From positions 1,488,001-1,552,000 of the forward strand of contig JAVTVJ010000464.1 of NCBI GenBank assembly GCA_034509425.1: a DNA stretch of 64,000 nucleotides, written 5' to 3'. The translations under genes and the position numbers were made by a program. This DNA comes from Eopsaltria australis. Lineage: Eukaryota > Chordata > Aves > Passeriformes > Petroicidae. A model generated the notes under the pieces. It saw only the letters and a list, made by a program, of their open reading frames with translations. It was not told where the DNA came from and ran no database searches. Of this stretch, positions 34,975-46,429 are shown in pieces; positions within the stretch are counted from its first letter, which is position 1; every line of letters starts with the position of its first letter.

Positions 34975-35350
34975 GCTCTGGAGACAGGCTGAGAGAGCTG
35001 GTAGAGAAGGCTCCAGTGAGAGAAGGCTCACAGTGCCTAAAGGGGCTCCAGGAGAGCTGGAGAGAGACTTTGGGCAGGGGTGTGGAATGGCAGAACAAGG
35101 GGGAAAGCCTTTCCACTGACAGGGCAGAGTTAGATGGGATATTTGGAAAAAATTCTTCCCTGTAAGGGTGGTGAGGCCCTGGCACAGGTTGCCTGGAGAA
35201 GCTGTGGCTGCCCCATCTGTGGAAGCGTTCAAGGCCAGGTTGGACAGGTCTTGGAGAAATCTGATCTAGTGAAAGGGTCCCTGCCCATGGCAGAGGGTTG
35301 GAATGAGATGGTCTTCAAGGTTCCTTCCAACCCAAACCATTCTGTCATTT
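34975..35350 (+). repeat. CR1 LINE 3' fragment
   Basis: ggagacaggctgagagagct, ggcacaggttgcctggagaa, ggttggaatgagatggtctt and ccaacccaaaccattctgtc follow each other in the usual CR1 order. Forward orientation, better preserved than most copies here, and missing its 5' part. Confidence 0.95.
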
Positions 35351-35731
35351 TAACCCCCTGCAATGGGCTGGGATGCCACCCACTAGACCAGGGTTAATCC
35401 TGGATTTCCCCTTGTTTTCCTGGTGAGGCTCCATTGGTGCTGCAATTACTCATCCTGGTCCGTGTGATGGGGCTAATTCCGAGTGCAGATCCATAATTCC
35501 CTCTGCCTTTAGTAGCCACGTACCCCATGGGAAGGCGTGTGCTCGGCTTTGGTGCTGAATCTGCCCACCCTGCCTGTCCTGGGCACAGTGAGGCTTCTGG
35601 GGAGACTGAAGTGGCCCATTGATCCTTTGGGAATGATGACAATTTATTACCACTGATTAAATTCCAGACACCCTGGGTGCTGTGGGAGGCATCGAGCCTT
35701 GGCGTGGGCACCAGGCATGTCTGCAGCAGTG

Positions 35732-35752
35732 GGAGGAGGAGGAGGAGGAGGA
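35732..35752. repeat. (GGA)7 triplet repeat
   Basis: Seven perfect gga units in intronic DNA. Confidence 0.9.
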
Positions 35753-37546
35753 AATGAGGTCCCCAGACATAAGGCCATGGGTGTCCCCACAGAGCCATTC
35801 CAGGCTGTGAATGGGGTGGGGTGTGGGGTGTGGGGTGCTCTCATGTGCTGGACACACACGTGCCGTCGGCAGTGCTGGCACTTGCTGGTGTTAGTGGGGC
35901 ACAGAGGGACCCCTGCACAGAGCAGGGTGGCATGAGGGTGGGAAGATCCAGGTACAGCTGAGCTGGCGCTGGGCACCACTGGGATAATACCAGATAGGGC
36001 TGGACTGCAGGGGGGAGGGTGAGGAATCAACCCTCTCGAATCTCCCTGAATCCCTGCTGGAGAGCTGTTGGAGTGCAGGCTGTGCCGCAGCCCCGCGTGG
36101 CGCTGCTGGAGGGTGACGGAGGATCCTGGAGGATGCTCCCGCCAGCCTGAGGCCACGCACGGCTCTCGGTGGATGCTGATTCACTCTGCTGCAGTAGCAG
36201 AGCTCGCTGCCCACTTGGGAGCGGTGATCCAGCAGGACAGAACACTGCCTTCCCCTGCCCAGGTCATCTCCGGGCAAATCCATCCCAGGTGGGAGCAGCA
36301 GGATCCCCAAATTCTTCTTGCAGTGTCCCAGGGGTGCTGGCACCCCCCTGGCGTGGGGCACTGTGCCTGCTGGAGCTCGGGCTTCACAGCACCAGTGCTC
36401 TAGGATTTTTGGTGCCCTGGTTTGGGGATCAGGGAGCAGCAAATCCTGGGCAGAGGAGGGGCTTGGGCTGGCCAGGGTGGGCTTTGAAGTACCCTGGGAA
36501 AGAAATAACCTGGGGTGGCAAATGCAGAAGGCTGCACCGGGGTGAGCTGGATGTGCCCCCCTTCCTGTTGTGCCTCCCCTGTTGTCCCACTCCTCGCACT
36601 CCCCGGGAGCAGGGCCAGCAGCAGGCAGTGTTTCCTGTCACCCATCGATTATCTGTTGGCAGGTCCCATCTCCTGCATTGCTCTGCCAAAATGTGAGATA
36701 AATGCTGGCATTGTGAATGGGCCCGGGGATGGGAGGGGCCCCCATGCTGCCCCCAGCCCGTCGGTCTCTGGCAGCCTGGGAACACAGCGGGGATCCCAGC
36801 GGTGCCGTGGGATGCTCGGCAGGATGTAGGTGCTGAGCAGATGCTTCTCTCACTCCCTCACATCCTGCGTGTGCCCGAGGTGCTGCAAGACTCTGGATCT
36901 GGCCTATTTATTTACAGGAAAACGGGCTCTGTGTTTCCCAAGGGATTAGCTGCTGCTGCCTCATCATGCAGGGATCTGTTCTTCCTCACCTGATTTCACA
37001 GCTGAATGGGGGATTTGCACTTAATTAAGAAAAAGCAGGCACCCAGCCCACTGCAGGGAGAGCTGCCTGCCCAGGGAGCTCCATGGCTGGGTCAGAGCCC
37101 TTGTACCATCTCTGCCCCCAGTAATGCCACCACTGCAATGCACTGTGGCATTACCCTGCTTCCTGGCAGGGACGGGGATCTGGGAGCAGAGGGAAGCTTG
37201 TGCCGTGGTGGGAAAGTGGTTCCAGACCACGGGCAGGCACCTGCTTTGCTTCTGGTCTGCCTTTTAAATTAAGAACACCCCTGCCCTGTGCCCACAGAAT
37301 CCTGCTGGAACCACAGCCATGCAGCATTCTGGCATTTCTGGGCTGTGGGAGACAAGTGGGAAGCACAGCCCCGATGTGCAGGGGATGCTGTGCTCACCTG
37401 TCCCTGTACTGGTGGCCCTGGTGCCAGGGCTCACCCCACATTTTGCAGAGCTCCTGTCACACTGGGGTCATTTCCCTGCCTTCACCTGCTCTCTCTGTTG
37501 CCTTCACCCGCAGTTCCCTGTGCCCAGGAGCCGTGGCACTGTGGCC

Positions 37547-40500
37547 ATGTCCGTGCCGGGGAGCAGACGCGCGTCCACAGGATCACGAAGGTGAATATGC
37601 TTCGACCTCTGGCCTCGGGACTGGACACCAGCGCCTGCAGCCGGGATGGGACGATCCCCACGATCCCCACACCTCCAACACCGGCTGCCACTTCGCAGCA
37701 CGAACCCCCAGCCCAGCTTTCGGGGGTTTGCATGGCACTGCCCGCTGCACAGCACTTCCCTGTCCGTGCATGCAGCTCCCCGAGTGCTGCACGCCCCGTC
37801 CCTCTGTCCGTCTGTGCCACAGCCAGGACCGACCCCTCCGTCCGTCCAGGCGAAGGCAGGCAGTGGTGGAGAGCTCTGGGTTGGGGCAGTGACACTGGGA
37901 GGTATGTTAGCCCTTGGAAAATCTCTCCTTGAGCTGAGTGATAAAGAGAGAAAAAGCATTTGTTCCCCTCCCAATGTCTCCATGACCTGGACTGCCATTA
38001 TGGAGGTACAGGCTCAGCGTGGGCAGGGAGAAGAGGCAGAGCTGCCCACGTGTATGTGATGCTCTGGCAGATGTGGCCTGAGCTATTCCGGGACCGTGCT
38101 CCCAGGGGACTCTCAAGGGGCTCCCAAGGGGCTTCCAAGGGGATCCCAGGGGCTCCCGAGGTCCTCAGGGTGCAAGGATGCCGTGCCTGCATCCATGGGC
38201 TGCCACGCCAGGGAGGGGGGAGCGGGTGGACATCCCCCCCAGCCCTGCCTTTGTGCCCGTCACCATGTCCGTGCCATTTTGATCCCTGCTGTTTGTTTTG
38301 TCCTTTTGTCTTGTGTGTTCTCGGTGTGGTGGTTGGCAGTCGCGGGGTTTATGGACGGAGTGGCTTTGCCTCCTTCTTTAAGTCTTCAGCGCCCTCAGCC
38401 ACTCGGCCTGAGACACAGCCTCTTCTCCCTGCCTCCAGGCGCCCCTCGCCCCCCGGGAGGGACACCTACGGCACCTCCTCGCTGAGCAGCAGCAGCAATT
38501 CTGGCTCCTGCAAGGGCAGCGACAGCAGCCCCACCCCAAGGTAACCCATCACCCGTGGCCCCAGGGCGGCTGCCGGGTGCCCCCGGGCAGGGGGAGCAGC
38601 CCCCTCCCCGTGCTGCCGGTGCCGGTGCCCGGCGGGGACAGGAGCGCAGGGGCCGCTGGAGCGAGGCTGTGCGCTTGGTGGCTGGGGGAGCCGGAGCTGG
38701 CAGAGCTGCTGGTGTGTCTCCAGAGACCCTCACTACCCTCCTCCTCCAAACCTCTCCGCCGCTGTTGTTGTGTCGTCTCCCTCCCTGTCCCCCCGCCTGC
38801 CACCCAGGGACCCCCGTCCTCTTCCCTCCGTCCTGCTGTGGCTGTGGCTTGCACGCTGCACGCTCCCTCCTGCATTCCAAGGAGCACCTGGATCCTTCCA
38901 CACCAAAGGCACGAGGGCAAGAGCTTCGCTTCCATCCCCTCGTGTTGCTCGGCAAAGGTTTGGCAAGAGCTGGTGGCCCCCCTGGCTTCTCAGCAGGGAG
39001 CTGCGGGTGTGTTCGGGGTGCAAACAGCTGGCACCACGCTGTGGGATAAGCACGGAGCTCTGGGATGGGCACCAGCGCCAGCCCTGCAGGCACAGCAGCC
39101 CGTGGTGCACCACTCATCACCTGCCTGTCCCCTGCCCCCTGCCAGCTCCCAGAGGTGGAATCATTCTGGGAGGATCTGCGGGGCACAAGGGTGACATGGT
39201 GAGCAGGTCCCATGTGTGCTGTGGCCAGGGGCAGTGGCCGTCCTGCTGCCATGGGACATTCCAAGGCATGGATGCTTCTAACACGATGCTTCTGGATGTG
39301 GCTAAAGGCTGCTGGGCTGCTGGACACCATGCAGGGGGGCTTTGGGATTTCTCCCTTCCATACTCACAGAGTTTGCTCCCCCCACTGCCAGGCCAGAGCC
39401 ACTCGTGTAGCTCCCAGCTCTCCACATGCCTCCCAGCCTGGCCTTGTAGCCCTGTCCCTGGCCAGCCCCTGCTCTCCACACTGTCCCAGGCTTTGGGCCA
39501 GAGATGTCACTTTGTCTGCCTCAGTGCCAGTGGTGGCATAAGGAGGGTCCAGATGTGCTGCTGGCCCAGCCCAGAGCAGATGCTGGATTCCCCAGCTTGC
39601 TCCCCATGGGCAGGACAGCCACCATCTCAAGACCTGCTCTATCCCAAACCCTTCCATTCCTCTTCTTGTGCCTCCGTCTCTGGTGAGGCTGATCCCACCC
39701 TGAGGTCTCCATTCACATCTGCTGTTCCCAGGAAGGTCACTCTGGGCACACAGAGACCTTGCTGCCCCCAGTTCTGCTCATGCCCCAGCAAAGTCCCCAG
39801 TGCCACAGAGGGCTCAGCACCTGACAGCAGCACTGGTGTGTCCAGGAGCTGCACCCACCCTCCTGCCAGGGCACAGCACTGAAGACACACACCCTGTCTG
39901 TCCTGCCAGAGGCACAACACACAAGACACCCACCCTGCCCCTCTTGCCAGGGCACAGCACCCCCATGCACCCACCGTGCCCCTCCTCAGGGCTCCTTTGG
40001 GATGTGTTATGGGGCTGCACTCCAAGAGCAGGCCTTAGGACCCCTGGGTCAAGCCTGTGCTGACCCTGGCACTGGCAGTGGGTGACATCTGTGTCCCCGC
40101 AGGCGCTCGTCCAAGTACAACCTCTGCAGTGACAACCATGGGATAAAGCCACCGACGCCAGAGCAGTACCTGACTCCCCTGCAGCAGAAGGAGGTCTGCA
40201 TCCGGCACCTGAAGGCTCGCCTGAAGGACACACAGGAGCGGCTGCAGGACAGGTGAGCATGGGAGCTTCTGGAAAGGGTCAGCACCAGCCATCACCACCT
40301 GTTCCTGTCTGGGACTGGTCCTTCTGTGTGTCTCAGTTCCTACCATGGCACCTTGTCCTCGTGCTCGTGCCCAGGCATGGTCACAGCTGTACCGTGGCAC
40401 TGCAGGTGCATGGGATCTGCCACTGCTGCCTGTCCAACCTGGAAACTGCAGTTTTGGGAACTGGAGAGCCCCACGTCCCACCTGCAGTGGCTGTGCTCTC

Positions 40501-42138
40501 CCCTGGCCCTGTTTAAGTCCTTGCCATGCTTTTGCTGAATTTCAGCGTCACAGGGTGGCTAATCCCCATCTGCTGCTCTCAGGCTTAGGCTCGGCCCTGC
40601 CGCCGTGCCAGCTGCCACGCACCCGCCCGGGGCACCTGCCCACCCCCCCGCAGCCCGCAGGAGCTGCAGCCCCTCCGGGAGAAGGCTGAGCGTCACTTCC
40701 TGGCATCCCTGAGCTCCCACTGCTCCGAACAGTGCTCTCAGGGGGCCCTGAGCATCAGTCCTGAGGGTCCTCGAGCATCGATCCTGGGAGTCCCCAAGTG
40801 TCACTCCTGAGGGTCCCTAAGCAATCACTCCTGGGGGTCCCTGAGCATCACTCCTGAGTGTCCCTAATCCACGGGATCCATCCCTGGTTCCCAGCTGGGA
40901 GTGTTACTGGGTGGTCTTGTTGCAACCCAGTGCTGGGCACACGAGGGCAGGGCTGTCCCTGCAGCCCCCTCAGCGCCGCGGTGGTGCCCTCCCGTCTCCG
41001 CAGGGATGCTGAGATCGAGGACCTGAAGACGCAGCTGTCGCGGATGCAGGAGGACTGGATCGAGGAGGAGTGCCACCGCGTGGAGGCCCAGCTGGCGCTC
41101 AAGGAGGCTCGCAAGGAGATCAAGCAGCTGAAGCAGGTCATCGACACAGTGAAGAACAACCTGCTGGAGAAGGACAAAGGCCTCCAGAAGTATTTTGTGG
41201 ACATCAACATCCAGAACAAGAAGCTGGAGACGCTACTGCACAGCATGGAGGTGGCACAGAACGGGGCGCTGAAGGAGGAGGGCGCCGGCGAGTCCGCTGG
41301 GGGGTCCCCGGCCCGATCCCTCACCCGCAGCTCCACCTACACCAAGCTGAGCGACCAGGGAGCCGGGGACCGCAACGTGGGGGGCTCGCAGACCATCTCG
41401 CTGGACGAGGGGGCCGACAGCGGCTTCGTGGGGATGGAGGAGGCTCCGGGCCACACGGACCCGCTGGAGGTGGGGGGTGAGCCCATCCGCCTGCCCCCCA
41501 GCAACACCTACGAGAAGGTGCTGGGACTGCGGAGCAGCGTGGAGGCAGGGGTGCAGGCCAGCTGCATGCAGGAGCGGGCCATCCAGACGGACTTCGTGGC
41601 CTGCCAGCCCGACCTGGACACCATCCTGGAGAAGGTGATGAAGTCCCAGGCTTGCAGCTTGGGCAGCCCCACCTCCGCCTGGGTCTCTGAAATGGAAGAC
41701 ACGATGCCCGTCCCCGAGCTCGCCAACCCCACCGGGACCACGGACCTGATGGTGGCCGAGCCCGACGCCGCGACGGTGGCTGCCGGTGCCGAGGGGGGTG
41801 TCCCCTGCAACCCGGCGGTGCGGCAGCCCCCCAGCGCCAGCCCCTCGGTGGCCATCGCCTGCGTGGCGGAGGAGGAGCTGACGGAGGTGACCGGCTGCGA
41901 GAACAACCCTGCCAAGAGCTACTGGAGCCGCCACTTCATCGTGGATCTGCTGGCGGTGGTGGTGCCGGCGGTGCCCACGGTGGCCTGGCTGTGCCGCTCG
42001 CAGCGGCGGCAGGGCCAGCCCATCTACAACATCAGCTCGCTGCTGCGGGGCTGCTGCACCGTCGCCCTGCACTCCATCCGCAGGATGGGCTGTCGCCCCG
42101 TCGCCAGCCCCGGTCCCGGCGGCACTGCCCAGCCCTGA
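37547..42138 (+). CDS. SNPH: SNPH, syntaphilin (4 coding exons)
   Basis: Syntaphilin docks axonal mitochondria to microtubules and was first described as a syntaxin-1 binding inhibitor of SNARE assembly. Coding exons: 37547-37590, 38439-38540, 40103-40252 and 41004-42138 (TGA). All junctions are GT-AG and fall in phase 2, giving 476 residues (human about 494-538 by isoform). The start MSVPGSRRASTGSRR follows an acceptor at 37513, so upstream exon(s) are probably non-coding. Residues 30-98 hold TYGTSSLSSSSNSGS and NHGIKPPTPEQYLTPLQQKE. Residues about 99-185 form a long coiled coil (KTQLSRMQEDWIEEECHRVE, KYFVDINIQNKKLETLLHS) in the microtubule-binding region. A low-complexity Ser/Gly/acidic stretch follows. 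The C-terminus has the membrane anchor VDLLAVVVPAVPTVAWLC (about 411-429) and IYNISSLLRGCCTVALHS, which target the mitochondrial outer membrane. Identity is secure. Confidence 0.97.
38100..38160. repeat. Short tandem repeat, about 11 bp, in SNPH intron
   Basis: Five imperfect units of the form aaggggctccc, ending near gctcccgaggtcc. Low importance. Confidence 0.75.
38541..40102 (+). other. SNPH intron between exons 2 and 3
   Basis: About 1.6 kb, GC-rich. It includes a three-copy repeat of roughly 50-55 bp at 39860-39987 (cagggcacagca and caccctgcccctc recur). No exon was recognised. Confidence 0.7.
40733..40868. repeat. Tandem repeat of about 26 bp in SNPH intron 3
   Basis: About five imperfect units combining cctgagggtcc and ctgagcatcactcct, ending 135 bp before the last coding exon. 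Confidence 0.85.
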
Positions 42139-43449
42139 CCCCTCCGACGCCCTCCACCCGCCCCCACGGACCCGACTGCTGATTGTAAAGCCCCGGCGTG
42201 GCACTGGCGGGTGGGAAGGGGCCCAGGGGTCTGTGGTTCATCGAGGTGTGCTGCTCCCCCCAGCTCCTTTGTCCTGGAGGAGGAAAAGAACTCTTGTTGA
42301 AAGAGGGGTGTTGGCACCCAGCGTCACCCCCCGCCGATGGACACCCGTGCCTGTGCCTCTGGCTGTGGGGAGCTGTGGGGCTGCACCCGCCAGAGGGGCT
42401 CTCCATCCATCGCCCTTGCTTTTTGTTCGTCGCCGGGTTATCCCCGGGGCCAGCCCTGCCACGGGCGGGGGACCGCAAGGAGCCGCTGGCAGCGTGGAGC
42501 GATGGGGATGCAGCGGTTCCTTGCTCCAGGTGCAGCGTCTGTCTGTGGGCAGGGGGACGGGGGGTTCCTGTCCACACACAGGGATCAGCTCCGGAGCGGT
42601 TCGGGCCAGCCCCCCATTCCCTGGGAGATGCCTCCCCACATTGGGATGGAACTGGGCTGCAGCTCACGCACGGAGCCCCCCGAGGAAGCCGTGGGCTCTC
42701 CCTCCCTTTGCTTTGCACTATATTCACTTTTTTTTGGGTACAGACTCAAGCCCGGCTGTTGGGACTCTGGCTGCCGGGGAGCGGGACCGGGGGCTGCCGC
42801 AGATTTGTCAGCCGTGATGCCGGTGATCCCACCATGTGCTGGAGCTCGGATGCCTTTGCTGGGGTGCGGGCGGTGCCGTGCAGGCGGAGCCAAGCCCTTT
42901 GCTGCCCCGGCCCACCCAAAGCCCCGCTTTGCTGGTGGCCTCCGGAAAAATGCCTTTTTTTTGTTGTTGAAACACAAAGACAGCAAGGATTGCTCAGCGG
43001 GGCTGTCGGGGCGCGGGACTTGGGGCTCCCCCGGGCGCGCCGCGCTCCCACCCCACGAATGTCTGTGGTTTCTTCGTGACTTGAACTAACAGTGTTTCCC
43101 CCCAACCCAAGCCCACTCCCCCACCCACGGGTGCCACCGGCCAGGTGCCCTGGCAGCCGGTGATGCTCCACACGCCGGTGTCCAGTGGTCCCCAGAGGGG
43201 CACGTGCCACATCCCGTGTGCCCCACACTTCCCTGCACCCCCCATCCGCCGGCTCTGCCTGTGCTGGGGGGCAGTGGGGACAGCAGCTCTGCCACCAGCA
43301 CAGCTCCAGGTGCCGGGGGAGAGATCTGGGGAGCAGCAGTGTCCAGGCAGCCGGGGCTGATGTAAGCGGAGCTGGGATATTCGCCTCTTGTGCAATGTAT
43401 TTGTGGATCTGTGTACACGTCTGTTAGACTATCCAAAGCTTTGCCAAGA

Positions 43450-43455
43450 AATAAA
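43450..43455 (+). terminator. SNPH polyadenylation signal (proximal)
   Basis: AATAAA about 1.3 kb after the stop. A second copy at 43577-43582, followed by gtctgtgtctg, may be the main distal site. Confidence 0.65.
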
Positions 43456-43576
43456 TGTAACGATTATATTTGAAAGACAAATCTATATAATATATTTTTT
43501 AAATACAGAACTGAAAAAGCTGTAACCCCCCTCTTCTTGTTTCCCCTGTCCTGTACTCGCTGTCTGTGGTAGATGT

Positions 43577-43582
43577 AATAAA
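43577..43582 (+). terminator. SNPH polyadenylation signal (distal)
   Basis: AATAAA with a GT-rich downstream stretch. It lies only about 265 bp from the stop codon of the convergent gene SDCBP2. Confidence 0.6.
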
Positions 43583-43846
43583 TGTCGCTGGGTCTGTGTC
43601 TGCTTTGGCTGGAGCCAGCCCTTGGCATCCGCCCTGAGGGGGGTGGCCCAAGCAGGGACATGGGGACATTGGGACCCTGGTACAGGACATCTGCCCCATC
43701 CCAGCTGAGGAAAGAACCACTCAGCAGCCATCAGCCTCTGAAGGGTAAAGAAGTTTTGTTCTAAAGTAGCTCCTTTGGAGGTGCTGTGGGGTGCCCTCAG
43801 CAGCCCCTCTGGGCTTCCAGCATCAGCTGCCAGGACAGCAGTGGTG

Positions 43847-45734
43847 TCACAGGTCAGGGATGGAGTGGTCCATGGATGACTTCACCAGCCCTGATGAGAG
43901 CCTGAGCAGAGGGAAAGGAGGTCAGTGGGGGAAACCCAGGGGACCCTGTGGGTTGTGTGGGGGGATCCTTGCCCCCTTTTCTCACCGTTTGACCATGTGC
44001 TCGTAGATCACAGTGGGGATGATGGTCAGTGTCACCACGTTCCCAGCCCCTGCCAGCACCTCCGTGAGCTGCTTATCCTGCGGGAGAGAGCAGGGGGGTC
44101 CATGGGGTGCTCAGCTTTGCTCAGTATCCCCCTCCCTCCTGGATTCTCTGGCCACACCCTGAACTCCCCAGGCACGTCCTGCACCCCTGGGACACAGCCC
44201 TACCTTCATGCCGATGACGTTCTGGCCGTTCACCTCGCAGATGCAGTGGTGGGTGAGGAGCCCGTTGCGGGCGGCCGAGCTGTCCTTGGCCAGCGACACA
44301 ATCTTCCCCTTCTTCACCACGATGCCGATGTGGCCGGTGCTGTCCTTGTGCACGGTCACGGTGCGCTGGAAAGGCCTGTGGGGAGAGCACCATCAGTGCT
44401 GCCACTGGCACTGCCACCACCACCAGTGCCACCCCTACTCACCTGTCCCGCACCACCATGACGATTTTTTCAGGGTTTGCCTTCTTCAGGGCCCGCTGTG
44501 CCTTGTCACTGCTCCAGCCTGCACAGTTCTTGCCGTCGATCTGCAGCACTTGGTCCCCAAAGCGCAGCCCCACCAGCGCTGCTGGTGAGTTGGCCTTCAC
44601 CAGCTGCACGAAGATGCCCTGGGGACACAGTGGAGTGGTGGCACAGGGACCAGTGGCCATGCCATGCCATGCCATGCCATGCCATGCCATCTGCACCCTG
44701 CTGTGCTGTGGCACACTGTGATATTTAATGCCCACACATTGCCGTGCCATGATACAGTGCTGTGTCACACTGTGCTCTGTTGTCACGCTTATGCCATGTC
44801 ACATCATGCCATGCCACGCTGTCCCGTGCTGTGCCCAGCCTCATGCCAGCCCAGCCCCTCACCTGGTCGACGTTTTTCAGCTGCAGCCCTGTCTTGCCCC
44901 GCTCGTCCTTGCACAGGTGGATCTCCCGCACACCTGGTTTGATCTCTGCCCGCCGCAGCCCCGCGCTGTTCCCGCTCAGGGGAGCGACCAGCTGGCCTGG
45001 GGAGGGCCCGGTAGGGGTCAGTGCCTGCGGGGGAGCTGGGGGTCAGTGGGGACAGGGGGGACACAGGGCTCTGTGCACCTCAGCCCTTGGGAGTGCTGCA
45101 TCCCTTTCCCAGGCAGGATGAGGAACCAGAGGGATCCCCATCTTGGCATGGGGAGCCCTCGTGGGGCAGGGAGAGCTGCCAGCCCAGACACCTACGGTGC
45201 TGTCCTCCGTGCGCAGGTTCTTCTGGATTTCCTCGCTGGAGAGCGCCAGCCCCATGTAGTTCTCCAGCTCGGCCAGGTTGGGGTACAGCACAGGTGGCTC
45301 TGAGGGACATACCAAGGGTGGTTTCAGCTCCTGGAGTCCCCAAATCACAGCCATTGCCCCCTCCATCGCAGGAGCCCCCTGGGACCATGGACCAGCAAAA
45401 AGAGACCCCAAAATCCCATCCCCAACCCTCACTGACCACCACTGCCCACCCAGACAGCCTCTGCACAGGGTGAGCTGATCATGCCTCTCCTTACCAGGAC
45501 CCGAGGCGAGCTTTGGCTTCTCTGTGACCACTGTGGTGGCAGGGGTCCTCACCCCAGCTGCTGCCTGTGCCTGCCAAGAGACAGGGTCTGCTCAATGCTG
45601 TGCCCCCCACCCTGGGACCCTCTGAGGTGATACCCCACTGGGGTCTGCTCACCCCGTCATGCTGCTGAGCTGGCACTGACCTGCAGGACCTGGTGGCCCT
45701 TCATGTCCTCCAGGGAGGGGTAGAGCGTTGCCAT
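43847..45734 (-). CDS. SDCBP2: SDCBP2, syntenin-2 (8 coding exons)
   Basis: Syntenin-2 is a tandem-PDZ scaffold that binds syndecan-type C-termini and phosphoinositides. Exons in transcript order: 45734-45681, 45570-45495, 45299-45196, 45024-44863, 44618-44443, 44375-44204, 44077-43986 and 43901-43847 (TGA). GT-AG junctions and one frame give 296 residues (human 292). The N-terminus carries LYPSLEDMK and, in exon 3, [14 protein letters not shown]. Both fit the LYPxL late-domain form through which syntenin-1 binds ALIX. PDZ1 covers about 113-192 ([37 protein letters not shown]). PDZ2 covers about 195-273 ([28 protein letters not shown]). The tail is MDHSIPDL, close to the mammalian MDHSIPDA. 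The ATG has a good context (gcagcgATGg). For exon 3 the donor gtaggt was chosen because the alternative 4 bp later breaks the frame. No canonical AATAAA lies between its stop and the SNPH 3' end. Confidence 0.97.
44656..44690. repeat. (GCCAT)7 pentanucleotide repeat
   Basis: Seven perfect gccat units in the SDCBP2 intron between exons 4 and 5. More scattered, degenerate copies follow to about 44830. Confidence 0.97.
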
Positions 45735-46366
45735 CGCTGCTGCTGTCTGGGGACAGGGATGGGGTGGTTCAGGGACTGGGGTGTCTCTCCAAGCATCCCT
45801 CCCAGCCCGTGTCCTGGAGATGGGCTGTCACCTGGAATCTCCAGCATGACTCAAGGCTATGTCACCAGGGCCACCACCATTTCCTGGTGGCTGGGACATG
45901 GGTGGCTGTGTGCTGGGCACAAACACCTGGGCATTGCTTGACCGGTGGCAGGTCCTGCTCCCCATGTTCACCTGCCCCACAGAGCCATCCCAACATCACC
46001 CAGATAGAGGGGTGGGATATCCCATGGGAATGGCCCTTTGCCCATCAGACCCCTCTGTTCCCAATGTCCAGCTGGCCAGTGGGGCCATTCCAGCATTACC
46101 CAGACACAGCACAAGATGTCCCTTGTTCCCACCATCAGCCCCCTCTGCACCTCATGTTGTGCCCAAGGCTGTGCCCCCCAAACCTGCTCTGTGGCATCTT
46201 GTGCCCCAAAAAGCATCATCCAAAACTTATGGTGTAGGGGCCAAATCCAGACCCAGCTCTGAGCCCTGTGGGAACCAGGCAGGATCCGACCCACAGCCCA
46301 GGAATAGCAGCAGCATCCGACAGACAAGACCCCCCCCAAGTCCAACCCTGGCACCCCTGGACTCAC

Positions 46367-46392
46367 CTGCCAACAGCTCCCAGATCCTTGTG
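46367..46392 (-). other. Putative SDCBP2 non-coding first exon
   Basis: On the reverse strand a TATAAA is followed about 25-30 bp downstream by a likely start site and then, at 46366-46365, a good donor (gtgagtcc). It would join to the acceptor ccccag at 45748-45747, just before the exon containing the ATG. The start site is inferred from the TATA spacing. Confidence 0.6.
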
Positions 46393-46416
46393 ACACCCTC
46401 TGCCTGGCCCCTGGAC

Positions 46417-46422
46417 TTTATA
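46417..46422 (-). promoter_or_regulatory. SDCBP2 TATA box
   Basis: tttata on the + strand reads TATAAA on the reverse strand, in the context ggctataaagtcc. The spacing to the first-exon donor and ATG exon fits SDCBP2. There is no CpG island here, unlike at the neighbouring genes. Confidence 0.65.
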
Positions 46423-46429
46423 GCCGGGC

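Larger units (their letters stand above)
31861..37513 (+). other. Putative SNPH 5' intron
   Basis: About 5.6 kb with no recognised exon. It holds two CR1 pieces (33043-33098 and 34975-35350), a (GGA)7 at 35732-35752 and GC-rich unique DNA. It ends in the acceptor ccttcacccgcag before the first coding exon. Whether further 5' UTR exons lie inside cannot be judged by eye. Confidence 0.55.
42139..43600 (+). other. SNPH 3' UTR
   Basis: GC-rich non-coding sequence after the SNPH stop, becoming AT-rich near AATAAA at 43450-43455 and 43577-43582. Open frames here (for example 42198-43079) have no family resemblance and are treated as chance. Confidence 0.75.

Noticed and set aside
38395..39330. 311-codon reverse frame opposite SNPH exon 2
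   Set aside because: Antisense shadow of a GC-rich exon and intron with no recognisable domain.
42198..43079. 293- and 250-codon frames after the SNPH stop
   Set aside because: They lie in the SNPH 3' UTR, overlap each other in different frames and match no family.
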